A stretch of DNA of 55,638 nucleotides from a virus. Under the pieces are notes generated by a model. The model was not told the DNA's origin, did not search any database, and was given only the letters and a program-made list of their open reading frames with translations. The position numbers were made by a program, and so were the translations under genes. Where the stretch lies: the IMG/VR virus record IMGVR_UViG_3300028802_000018, positions 1 to 55,638 of that record. One strand, written 5' to 3'. Below are positions 48,278 through 55,638 of the stretch, one piece after another. Within the stretch, counting starts at the first letter, position 1. Every line of letters begins with the position of its first letter.

Positions 48278-51040
48278 CTACCATGACGTGTTCATCGCCC
48301 ATTTCGGATAATTGTTGAAATCAACCGGTGGGGAAAGCGCGTTAAATCGAGTCTGACAATCAGACAACAGGCTCGACATGCCAGTAACCCCCGCAGCGGT
48401 CATGCATTGAAACACGCCAAGCCTAACCTCCTGATAATTTGAAACCATCCCGGTAGAGGTGAATGATACCGGAACTAGTCCGATATTCTCAACCCCAAGG
48501 CCCGCGCTAGTGGTAGATATATTTATTGCCGATCCCCCTGGAGTTGCTGACAGATTAAAGGTATTTCCAGACCTGTTAACTGCATAATAAGGCGTATTTG
48601 ACGACAGCCCCCCTGGTGGAGTTACCGGCTGTGCATGGTTATCATACGCCGGGAATATCCATTTATCACCATTCGCCGGAGTATAGCCCTGTCCTGGCTC
48701 AATCGCAGTAAACACGCCGGGAGTGCCGCTCGCCCAGCTAATCGCCACGCCACTGGGTAATCCAACCATTCCCGCGCCTAGCGACGCGAAGTGCGCGTCA
48801 TCTGAAATCGTGTCCGGGTCTGTGTACGGCGTCCCGCCATCTACATAAACCAAGTCGTAGTAGGTATATATCTGACCATAACTAAACGTCGTTGCAACAT
48901 AGTTCCACCAAGTCTGCATACCCTGTAGCATCGTGAGCGCATTTGCGTCTTCACATAATGTATAAGCAAGGGTGTAGGTATGCGCGGTATAGTCCAGCAT
49001 CCAAGGTGCGTGTTGCGTATTATTTGGTGCCCATAGCTTATTTGTCGAGACATAGCTATTGCCACCGGCAATCCATAGATTAGGCCAATTAACACTAGCT
49101 GTTCGACAATCTGATAGCATGTCCGGAATACCGGTTCCGTATGGGTCGGTATCCGGCCATAAACCATCGGCAAAAACCAGATCGCGTAATGCCCATGCTA
49201 GGTTTCTGATTGTATAAGCAAATTCAGTTACGACACCATAGGCTGTCGATGGAGATGTTGGGTTACGCGCGCCGGGGCCATACTGAAGCAGGCCGCCCAT
49301 AGCTGCTTCTAATATCAAGTCCAGATAAACCGGTTCACCGAACACCTCGTAAGCGTAAGCAGCCGTGGATGGCATGTGATCTGTAGTTGTTCCGTCAAAC
49401 CCCGCGCAAACATTTGTATTGGGGGGCAGCGTAAACCCAGCCCCTGTCGTGCCAGCGCTGGGGTTCCATGTCAGTGTGTCGTAGCCTGTGGTCGGCATGT
49501 TTGCATAAGTAGCATTGTAAAGCTGCGCTGGTCCATGCGTGCTTAGGTCATAAAGACCCGTCCCAAAATGCGCACGAGATAGACCAATCATTCTCGCATA
49601 AAGCTCATCAACCACAGCTTGATTGCTAAAATGCCGTCTCTGCCAATCTGTTATCAACCCAATATCGCCACGATTGCCCGCCCCCGCAGTGTGTAGTGTT
49701 AGCGGCCCGACGCTCAATGTATCCCACGAATAAGTATACGACCCAACTGACGTTAAGCATGAATCAATAGTTATACTTAGATCAAACGGCAGAAAGCATC
49801 TCGTTGATCTACGATAAACTGGATCGAAACGGACTTGCACTAGTCCAGGAGCCGATACGCTACCTTGCGCTTGAACCCAATTAGATTTACCTTCCGCAGT
49901 CGCGCCAAACTGCGATCCAAAATGCAACACATTCCTAACCGGAGTAAGGGTGTGTGTCCCTGATCCGCCATTTGTCGCTGTTGCGGGCGCTTCTGTACTC
50001 GCTGCGGAAGTTAATGAAAGAGAATTGGTATTATCGCTATTGGCGTGAACAAAATAAAGTTGCGTCAAGCTCCAACCAGCCGGCAAAGTGCCCGTTGTCG
50101 TCAACACACACGGAACTGAATTGTATGCGGCTTCATGTTGACCAGCGCCATGATACCAATCAGGTGTTGTATTGCAGGTGAAGCTCGCTCCACTCGTCCA
50201 CGTTACGTCGCGTGCGGTATACCCAAATGGAGGGGTGATTGTCGCGGTCCCGCTGCCCCCAGGCCCTACGGAGTCGATTGTGAATGCACTTAACGCTCGC
50301 CAACCCTTGGCCGGGGTGTCTTGATTATAGTACGGTTGCCAAACCCTCGGCAGATACCAGAACCCGGCAAGGTTTCCGCTGGTATCGTTAACCGCGACGA
50401 CGTAATGCAGGCATTCAAGCTGCCCGTGAGGAGTTCCCGCAGCGTTGACCTTCGTCCAGTGTCGCTCGCTCAAACCTCCCCCGCCATCCGCATATGTGAC
50501 TTTCTGAAAATTATTGGCGTCGTTCTCAAGCTCCGCTGTCCACGCCCCCGTCAGGCCAAAATTTGAGCCTGCCCCTGTCATCTTCGTGACAAAATTTGCC
50601 GCGTATATCTCTGTTCTTGATCGCCCAGAAGCCGCAGGAGCGGAACCCCCACTTAGAACATTGACGGTGATTCCGCCGGTCGTTATCGCTTTTGGTGAGC
50701 ACGCCGGAATGACCGAACAATGCTTCATCGCCCCACTAGCCCACGAGCGAACCTGCGAGAACGTGCAGGGCCAAACGGAATCATCGCTGTCGAACTGAAG
50801 CTCTGGGTACTCTCCGCTTGGAATATCACCGTCAGCGAATTGTAGCCCAAACGGCGGAACTGGAGCGCCAGCCCCTACCGTCGAGCCTGATGTGCTAACT
50901 AGCGTCAGGGTCGTAATCAGACCGCTCGGCGGCGGTGCTCCTGATGGTGCTCCACCACGGCCAAAAAGCCGAGCCATAGATGAGACCGGAACCATAGCAA
51001 CCCCGGCAGCAGCCCCGGCTAGGACGCTACGTCGGTTCAC
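48278..51040 (-). CDS. Large Tat-exported protein, putative polysaccharide-active enzyme
   Basis: 920 residues from GTG 51040, which overlaps the preceding stop (GTGA) and has GGAG upstream. NRRSVLAGAAAGVAM is a twin-arginine (Tat) signal. Next comes a strand-rich domain (about 40-150; VPPFGLQFADGDIPSG, VRSWASGAMKHC) that resembles RIFT-barrel domains of the rhamnogalacturonan-lyase-like type. The middle (PSTAAYAYEVFGEPVYLDLI, RNLAWALRDLVFADGLWP) is helical with conserved Trp and Tyr, as in alpha/alpha-toroid glycan-active enzymes. Catalytic residues not assigned. Tat export of a fibre-module protein is very unusual. Confidence 0.65.
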   Translation of the reverse strand: MNRRSVLAGAAAGVAMVPVSSMARLFGRGGAPSGAPPPSGLITTLTLVSTSGSTVGAGAPVPPFGLQFADGDIPSGEYPELQFDSDDSVWPCTFSQVRSWASGAMKHCSVIPACSPKAITTGGITVNVLSGGSAPAASGRSRTEIYAANFVTKMTGAGSNFGLTGAWTAELENDANNFQKVTYADGGGGLSERHWTKVNAAGTPHGQLECLHYVVAVNDTSGNLAGFWYLPRVWQPYYNQDTPAKGWRALSAFTIDSVGPGGSGTATITPPFGYTARDVTWTSGASFTCNTTPDWYHGAGQHEAAYNSVPCVLTTTGTLPAGWSLTQLYFVHANSDNTNSLSLTSAASTEAPATATNGGSGTHTLTPVRNVLHFGSQFGATAEGKSNWVQAQGSVSAPGLVQVRFDPVYRRSTRCFLPFDLSITIDSCLTSVGSYTYSWDTLSVGPLTLHTAGAGNRGDIGLITDWQRRHFSNQAVVDELYARMIGLSRAHFGTGLYDLSTHGPAQLYNATYANMPTTGYDTLTWNPSAGTTGAGFTLPPNTNVCAGFDGTTTDHMPSTAAYAYEVFGEPVYLDLILEAAMGGLLQYGPGARNPTSPSTAYGVVTEFAYTIRNLAWALRDLVFADGLWPDTDPYGTGIPDMLSDCRTASVNWPNLWIAGGNSYVSTNKLWAPNNTQHAPWMLDYTAHTYTLAYTLCEDANALTMLQGMQTWWNYVATTFSYGQIYTYYDLVYVDGGTPYTDPDTISDDAHFASLGAGMVGLPSGVAISWASGTPGVFTAIEPGQGYTPANGDKWIFPAYDNHAQPVTPPGGLSSNTPYYAVNRSGNTFNLSATPGGSAINISTTSAGLGVENIGLVPVSFTSTGMVSNYQEVRLGVFQCMTAAGVTGMSSLLSDCQTRFNALSPPVDFNNYPKWAMNTSW

Positions 51041-52014
51041 TGTATTCTCCAGAAGTCGCGCCCTGAAGGTGGTGCAGCACCCGCAAGCTCCCATGCTCCA
51101 ATTGTTGGTGTCGAGCCGGATCGCGATGAACCAACAATATCTGTCACAGGAGTTCCCGAAGCCGTCCCATTGTTCGCCAACTTGGCGGACCCTGATTTAA
51201 CCCGGAAATCCTCTGTCGTGGCCGTCGTGTTTTCCCATTCTGTTGCCTTAACAACACTTACCTGTCCGCTCGTGTCGTAGTTAGTTCCACCAAAACTACC
51301 TTTGTCCGTTGCGTTATTTGCGCACGTCCCAGCCGTACCGGCGTAGTCCGTCGCATACCCAGCAACAACAACATTTTTTAATAATGGCGCGCCGTACCCT
51401 ATCCCAAAACCAGTTACACTTGTTCCGGCCCCTAAACAAACAACTGTAATATCTTGAACAACGTTACTACCGTTTGCACTTCTAAAACCATTGGTATTAT
51501 TTATGTTATAAATAAGAGAGTTTGTAGCCGTAGTTGTACCAGTTATTTGCACTCCATAACTGGTGGTTTCACTAGACCCGGCATGACAAATAACACACTT
51601 GTCTATAGTTCTTCCGGCAAAAGAATTGTCTATGTATTCAACAACTGTACCATAATCACTATCTTTCTTTAGCTGCAATCTAGTTAACTGAAAATTAGCA
51701 CAAGTGATAGCAAGTACATCAGTGCTGCCGGATGTCATTCTGATCGCTGCCCCATTTGAGGCGTTATACCTCAAGGCATTGGTCAGCTTGTTTGCATTGT
51801 CCACGAAGCTGTTGGTTGACCCGGCCGTCAGCAAGACGTTAAACACGCCAGCCGTTACCCCGCTCAGTGTCTGCGTTGCGGTAATGGTGATCTCGGCATT
51901 CTGGCAGTTACCCTCTTGGTGATCCAGTAGAGTCGCTGCAAACGACGCGAACCACAGCGCCGGAGTCGCGTAATCTGCCCCTCCGTTTGGCCCGATGATC
52001 TTGCTAACTGTCAT
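51037..52014 (-). CDS. Right-handed beta-helix fibre protein without signal peptide
   Basis: 325 residues. Repeated short strands with Asn and Thr/Ser turns (CVICHAGSSETTSYGVQI, LIYNINNTNGFRSANGSN), ending in DIVGSSRSGSTPTIGAWELA, a phrase typical of phage and bacterial beta-helix proteins. No export signal, unlike its neighbours. Overlaps the preceding and following genes by 4 bases. Likely a fibre or adhesin component. Confidence 0.65.
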   Translation of the reverse strand: MTVSKIIGPNGGADYATPALWFASFAATLLDHQEGNCQNAEITITATQTLSGVTAGVFNVLLTAGSTNSFVDNANKLTNALRYNASNGAAIRMTSGSTDVLAITCANFQLTRLQLKKDSDYGTVVEYIDNSFAGRTIDKCVICHAGSSETTSYGVQITGTTTATNSLIYNINNTNGFRSANGSNVVQDITVVCLGAGTSVTGFGIGYGAPLLKNVVVAGYATDYAGTAGTCANNATDKGSFGGTNYDTSGQVSVVKATEWENTTATTEDFRVKSGSAKLANNGTASGTPVTDIVGSSRSGSTPTIGAWELAGAAPPSGRDFWRIQ

Positions 52015-52490
52015 GGCCGGATTATCCTAGGGTCGCGTAACGCCAGCTTAATGCTGACAAGCTCCCGTAATGCATCCGGGGTCACAGACAGGGTATCGTC
52101 AACGGCAAGGCGTCGTCCCATTCGACGCTCAACCGCTCGCTCCAGAGCATCCAAGTCAAGGGTATGCCGCCGGAACCAGCCAAGCCATCCCTCTGGCGCG
52201 TTATCGACCGCGATCAGCCAAGACATCGCCCGAACCGGATCATCAACCTGGATATCGACATCGACAATCCGCCACTCAGGATGACCTAGAACCTCTCGCC
52301 CCGGATGCCGCTCGCTATCGATCACGTCCACCACATCGCCACGCTGCGGGCGCGCCAGGAGGCCCTTATGCCGATCTGATGCCCAGACACACAGACGTGG
52401 TTTAGGCACCTCAGCAGCCCGCACACGCGGGAGAAACGGGATCGCGCATAGCGCCGCGAGCCAGCTAAATATCGCTCGGCGTGACGCCAT
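52011..52490 (-). CDS. Small exported protein with Tat-like signal
   Basis: 159 residues from ATG 52490, overlapping the preceding gene by 26 bases, with GAGGG upstream. SRRAIFSWLAALCAIPFL, then an AxA-like site (RVRA-AEV), is a Tat-type or Sec signal. The mature part is mixed alpha/beta (GDVVDVIDSERHPGREVLGH, then WRIVDVDIQVDDPVRAM). No family recognised. Confidence 0.6.
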   Translation of the reverse strand: MASRRAIFSWLAALCAIPFLPRVRAAEVPKPRLCVWASDRHKGLLARPQRGDVVDVIDSERHPGREVLGHPEWRIVDVDIQVDDPVRAMSWLIAVDNAPEGWLGWFRRHTLDLDALERAVERRMGRRLAVDDTLSVTPDALRELVSIKLALRDPRIIRP

Positions 52491-52890
52491 GATCCCTCGC
52501 TAGATATTCGAGCACCAGAGGCGGCAGGTTCGCCGGGTCGCACGGCTCGCGGTACGGCTGCCGAGATGTTTCTTTCGGATCGGCCAAAAAATCACCGTGT
52601 CCGTCATAGCGTGAGAACAGGCATTCGCAATCGGTGATTCCATGGTAGAGCGCCACGATCAGGTGCTCCGTATGCGCAGCGATCAGCCGGCGATCGTTCG
52701 CGGCGATCGGAATCACCTCATCCTCGCCATCCTTCCCCATCCGGTAAACCGCTATCGGGCGATCAGCCGAGACCATGTGATCGTGCTCGTGAGAGTGAAG
52801 GATCGTATGGCTACCCCGCCCGACCAACCGAAACGGATAGCAATGAAACGGTCCAACCGACCACGTACCCTTAAAAAGACGCTCGCCCAT
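52465..52890 (-). CDS. Cupin-like metal-binding protein
   Basis: 141 residues. FHCYPFRLVGRGSHTILHSH, then EHDHMVSADRPIAVYRM, contains a His cluster (HSHEHDH) and strand pattern typical of cupin folds; a second His (AHTEHLIVALYHG) follows. It may be an enzyme or sugar-binding protein. Lies between fibre genes with a start just after the fibre stop. Function inferred only as metal-binding. Confidence 0.55.
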   Translation of the reverse strand: MGERLFKGTWSVGPFHCYPFRLVGRGSHTILHSHEHDHMVSADRPIAVYRMGKDGEDEVIPIAANDRRLIAAHTEHLIVALYHGITDCECLFSRYDGHGDFLADPKETSRQPYREPCDPANLPPLVLEYLARDHGVTPSDI

Positions 52891-54345
52891 CTAATTAGCC
52901 GTCCATGTCCCTGTGAAACTTACAGTAGAATAGTGCGTTGAGTCCCGCCCAAGAAGGCAAATCGCGTTGCCGACTACGGCAGTTGCGACCAGCGTCCCCG
53001 TCCCGGCCGTCCCATAAGCCGTGCGCGCCGTATTCTCATACATTGCCGATGACCCCAAAGCTGCTAGGGTTATCGCCGTGGATACGTTGTTGTCGTTGAG
53101 GATACAGAACTGATACCCGGCTACAGGAACCGGTGGCGTCACGGTACATGTGCCCGTGCAGTAGAAATTCTGCCGAGGCCCCGCTAGCGAGACAGAAGTC
53201 CCCGCCGATGTCGGTGGAACAGGAGGCGCTGCCCACGTCATGTTATCGAGCAGTACCGTCGTTCCCGTCTGCGTTGCCGGCGTCGGCAAACCAAATGCAG
53301 CTTTCCAGTTTGTCCCGTCTGAGAACCAACTGGTTGCCTGATTTGCCCCTAATGTGATAGCTGCCAACCCGTTCACGGTCGATGTCGCTGGATCGAGGAT
53401 GTTTCCAACCCCTGCTGTCTGATAGTCAAAAGCAAACCCTGAAGCAAACGATCCGGTCGCCTGCGGAACGATATCGGTCTGCGTGACCGTGTTCGTCCGG
53501 TTGACCATCTTCCCCGCATCTGTTGATAGCACCGTATAGGCGCTATTTCCGCTTTGCGTGTTGAGCGCCGCCGTCGTCCCCACCGTGAATGTTCCGGTTC
53601 CAGGCGAAGGAGTGATAACCACATTCGGAGTTCCCGCCGTCACGCTGACCGAGCCACCCGACCCACAAGCTGAACCGTTTGCAATATGGTTCCCGTTCGC
53701 ATCAATCTTGACGCAATCTCCCGAAGTCTGCGTCCCGGTCGTCGTCACATATGCGGTCGTATTCCCCGAGCGTGTGCCTACCGAGGGAGCCACACCAGCG
53801 CCACCACCGATCACCGGAAGGTTTGCTGTGAGCGCCCCGGACGATGCTAACGTGCCGCTTGCGGTATAGGCCAGTACCCCGCCGCTGGTCCCCGCCGTCA
53901 AGCCGGTGCCGCCGTTGGCGACAGGCAACGTCCCCGTTACGCCGGTTGTGAGCGGCAGTCCAGTAGCGGAAGTCAAAGTGCCACTGCTAGGAGTTCCCAA
54001 GGCACCACCGTTCACCAAAACAGACCCAGCACTACCAACATTGACCCCCAAAGCCGTAGCTACGCTGGTCCCTAAACCGCTCACATCGTTTGCGATTCGC
54101 ACTGTACAAGTGTTATTTGCGCAGACAATAGTCTTATTGGTGAGCGCCTTTGCGGTGGCCGATAGGTACGTATCGAGCGCGTTCGGCGTCGTTTTGACGG
54201 CCGGGTTAGCGGTCTGGAAGACCGGGATAGATTCAGTTCCGACTATAGCTCCAGCCGCCCCCAAACTATCTATGGTTCCATCAGCGCGAGCTATTCCAGC
54301 CGCCAGAAGAAGGCAGGAGACAAGCGCAATTCGCGTCTTTAGCAT
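52891..54345 (-). CDS. Tail fibre-like repeat protein with Sec signal peptide
   Basis: 484 residues from ATG 54345, with GAGGGCAG upstream. LKTRIALVSCLLLAAGIARA is a standard Sec signal. Next comes a segment like phage fibre anchors (ESIPVFQTANPAVKTTPNAL), then Gly/Thr/Ser-rich repeats of the usual fibre kind (GTPSSGTLTSATGLPLTTGV, TLPVANGGTGLTAG), then a cap domain with Cys pairs (FYCTGTCTVTPP). Sequence is typical of receptor-binding fibres, yet export-tagged. Confidence 0.72.
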   Translation of the reverse strand: MLKTRIALVSCLLLAAGIARADGTIDSLGAAGAIVGTESIPVFQTANPAVKTTPNALDTYLSATAKALTNKTIVCANNTCTVRIANDVSGLGTSVATALGVNVGSAGSVLVNGGALGTPSSGTLTSATGLPLTTGVTGTLPVANGGTGLTAGTSGGVLAYTASGTLASSGALTANLPVIGGGAGVAPSVGTRSGNTTAYVTTTGTQTSGDCVKIDANGNHIANGSACGSGGSVSVTAGTPNVVITPSPGTGTFTVGTTAALNTQSGNSAYTVLSTDAGKMVNRTNTVTQTDIVPQATGSFASGFAFDYQTAGVGNILDPATSTVNGLAAITLGANQATSWFSDGTNWKAAFGLPTPATQTGTTVLLDNMTWAAPPVPPTSAGTSVSLAGPRQNFYCTGTCTVTPPVPVAGYQFCILNDNNVSTAITLAALGSSAMYENTARTAYGTAGTGTLVATAVVGNAICLLGRDSTHYSTVSFTGTWTAN

Positions 54346-54355
54346 TGCTCTGCCC

Positions 54356-54559
54356 TCATTGAATCTTGAACTTCGACCCGACATCAATCAACAAAACCGA
54401 CCCCGTGTCTATCAATAAGAATACCGGAACTGCTGGCGCACCGACCCTACCTTGCGTTTCCTGTGGTATACCAATACCAATTCCAATGCCAGCATTCGTA
54501 TCGGATGATAAACCTATCACAACCACGGAAACCGCCAGTATGAAGATGATCTTTCTCAT
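54356..54559 (-). CDS. Small exported protein with Gly-Ile repeat
   Basis: 67 residues. RKIIFILAVSVVVIGLSSDT, then NA-GIG, looks like a Sec signal. The mature start is GIGIGIGIPQ, an unusual alternating repeat, followed by hydrophobic strands (VFLLIDTGSVLLIDVGSKF) that could be membrane-inserting. Lies between two signal-bearing genes. Function unknown. Confidence 0.5.
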   Translation of the reverse strand: MRKIIFILAVSVVVIGLSSDTNAGIGIGIGIPQETQGRVGAPAVPVFLLIDTGSVLLIDVGSKFKIQ

Positions 54560-54563
54560 ATCA

Positions 54564-54887
54564 TCAATCTAGATCATAGAGAGCAATGATTGACGTGCAA
54601 TTAGTATTAGTAACCATCACCCTCTTAACCCGAAATGGTATAATTGCGCCAGATTGAACATTGGTAAAGGTTACAGCCGACGTATCGTTTGCTAGAATGA
54701 CCGCTATGTTGCAGGCCGTAGCATCACCGATATAAATCCCCACAGTGACACCACCGGGGAGATTTACCGTATTGCTTGTCGCAGCGATCACCGCTTTCCA
54801 AGCCTGATTTGTTGGGCTAGTAGGAGGAGGACCGGCCTCGGCTGCAAAACCAAGAATGATGAATAGAACGAAGATCAGTGATTTCAT
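54564..54887 (-). CDS. Small exported beta-rich protein
   Basis: 107 residues from ATG 54887 with AGGAG at the right spacing. KSLIFVLFIILGFAAEAGPP is a Sec signal. The mature part is strand-rich (VNLPGGVTVGIYIGDATACN, VTFTNVQSGAIIPFRVKRVM) with two Cys, in the style of small phage surface caps. Function unknown. Confidence 0.6.
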   Translation of the reverse strand: MKSLIFVLFIILGFAAEAGPPPTSPTNQAWKAVIAATSNTVNLPGGVTVGIYIGDATACNIAVILANDTSAVTFTNVQSGAIIPFRVKRVMVTNTNCTSIIALYDLD

Positions 54888-54898
54888 TTCATCAACTC

Positions 54899-55315
54899 CT
54901 ACGGGGACCGAGCCACTATGAACCAATTCGTACCATTAAAGGCAAATGTGGCCGACCCGTAATCCGACGTTATCACATGAGTGCTTGCGCCGTCTATCGT
55001 ACCAGACGACGGGCTTACGGTGATATTATTGGTTCCGGCAGAACCGCTCGCATCTGAAACGCGGACGATATTTGCCCCCTGCGGTGCAACCGGGAGAAAG
55101 ATAGCCGATGCGGCACCGATAAATATAAACGCTGTCCCGATCCCAGCCGGAATGACCCCGTTTGCCGTAATGTTGACGTATTGCATCGATGCGGCAAAGC
55201 CGGCTACAATGTCGTTGGTGTCGGCATCAAACCGCGACGCTGTTATCGGGACGCCCGCCGTGGCGTCGTTGACCCAACTGTAAAGCCGCGAAAACACATT
55301 TCCAGTCCACGCCAC
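54899..55315 (-). CDS. Tail fibre anchor protein
   Basis: 138 residues from GTG 55315 with GGAAGGA about ten bases upstream. The start, AWTGNVFSRLYSWVNDATAG, then VPITASRFDADTNDIVAG, is the well-known N-terminal anchor of phage tail fibres, which ties the fibre to the virion. The end (VITSDYGSATFAFNGTNWFI) is a cap-like domain. Short relative to full fibres: here anchor and receptor parts seem to be on separate genes. No export signal. Confidence 0.75.
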   Translation of the reverse strand: MAWTGNVFSRLYSWVNDATAGVPITASRFDADTNDIVAGFAASMQYVNITANGVIPAGIGTAFIFIGAASAIFLPVAPQGANIVRVSDASGSAGTNNITVSPSSGTIDGASTHVITSDYGSATFAFNGTNWFIVARSP

Positions 55316-55336
55316 CTGTCATATTCCTTCCATCGG

Positions 55337-55453
55337 ATGGGCGCGCCTCATCACGGCGGACCCATCATTAACGATAATCTACCCTTGCAGACGATCCAGC
55401 GCTACCGACATAGATGGGTGAACCGTTGGGGACAATACCATGATCTGGGCTGA
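55337..55453 (+). CDS. Possible 38-residue protein starting a new plus operon
   Basis: ATG 55337 opens a frame rich in His, Arg and Trp (QTIQRYRHRWVNRWGQYHDL). Its ribosome-binding site is weak. It overlaps the next plus-strand frame by 14 bases, consistent with coupling. Moderate-low support. Confidence 0.4.
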   Translation: MGAPHHGGPIINDNLPLQTIQRYRHRWVNRWGQYHDLG

Positions 55454-55638
55454 CAAGCTGGCGCTGGTTTCGCTAGTAACGATTTGCGCTGTCTTGGCGC
55501 TCGGCCTCGTAATGACAGGGACTCTCCACGAATTCCGCCCAAACGGTGCGGTAAAATTTCTGACTTTTGTGATTGGAATCCCCTGGATCGCGCTTCGGAT
55601 AATCCACACGATCTGTGGCGGTCCTTTCTGGAAAAGGA
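55440..55638 (+). CDS. Small membrane protein, cut by the right edge
   Basis: Open from ATG 55440 (GGGGA upstream) to the window end. Two hydrophobic segments are visible: LALVSLVTICAVLALGLVM and VKFLTFVIGIPWIALRI, followed by GGPFWKR. The layout resembles small membrane proteins often found at the start of phage or prophage accessory operons. The opposite-strand frame over the same bases lacks such features. Confidence 0.55.
   Translation, partial: MIWADKLALVSLVTICAVLALGLVMTGTLHEFRPNGAVKFLTFVIGIPWIALRIIHTICGGPFWKR

Noticed and set aside
55379-55609. Minus-strand 76-codon frame at the right end
   Set aside because: The plus strand has a better start signal and two membrane segments; the minus frame has no recognisable feature.
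1-55638. Integrase, attachment site or tRNA gene
   Set aside because: No tyrosine or serine recombinase motif and no tRNA-like cloverleaf was recognised by reading; the open ends mean one could lie outside.

Overview
The window is almost wall-to-wall phage: a large part of the genome of a double-stranded DNA tailed phage with a podovirus-like virion. It has terminase, portal, scaffold, coat and two tail-hub or adaptor type genes, but no tail-tube, sheath or tape-measure gene. Both ends are open: a minus-strand gene runs off the left edge and a plus-strand gene runs off the right edge. The host is most likely an alphaproteobacterium, because the phage carries relatives of two cell-cycle and chromosome proteins typical of that class, GcrA and GapR (DUF2312). 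No integrase, DNA polymerase, RNA polymerase or tRNA gene was recognised, so replication probably relies on host polymerase. Lifestyle cannot be decided from this window.

Layout. (1) 1-26.6 kb, minus strand: the late head and tail operon, read right to left. It holds a secreted beta-helix protein, a zinc-ribbon protein, small and large terminase, portal, an ADP-ribosyltransferase-like protein, several small genes, scaffold, major coat, an HNH endonuclease insertion, a decoration protein, Gp49, an acyltransferase and glycosyltransferase pair, fibre-like proteins, an adaptor, two signal-peptide-bearing tailspikes, a tail hub, a GNAT acetyltransferase and a tail or internal protein cut by the edge. 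(2) 26.8-28.75 kb, plus strand: nine small early genes with near-identical ribosome-binding leaders, ending in an XRE-type regulator. (3) 28.7-41.7 kb, minus strand: a long early operon headed by a second XRE regulator. It encodes GapR, GcrA, a SNF2-type helicase, two methyltransferases, VRR-NUC and Cas4/RecB-type nucleases, an SSB-like protein and a primase-helicase, then zinc-finger genes and a tandem duplication. (4) 41.8-43.8 kb, plus strand: seven small genes divergent from region 3. (5) 44-55.3 kb, minus strand: lysis genes (endolysin, LysM protein, holin and spanin candidates, many small membrane proteins) under a ribbon-helix-helix regulator, preceded by a fibre module of eight genes. 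(6) 55.3 kb to the end: start of another plus-strand operon.

How the parts fit. The divergent promoters at 41.75-41.82 kb look like the early control point. Regions 2-4 would reprogram the host and replicate DNA, with candidate cis-acting structures on both sides of the primase-helicase gene. Regions 1 and 5 build and release virions. The most unusual trait is that many of the fibre, tailspike and accessory proteins begin with Sec or Tat export signals, which is not expected for virion parts assembled in the cytoplasm.
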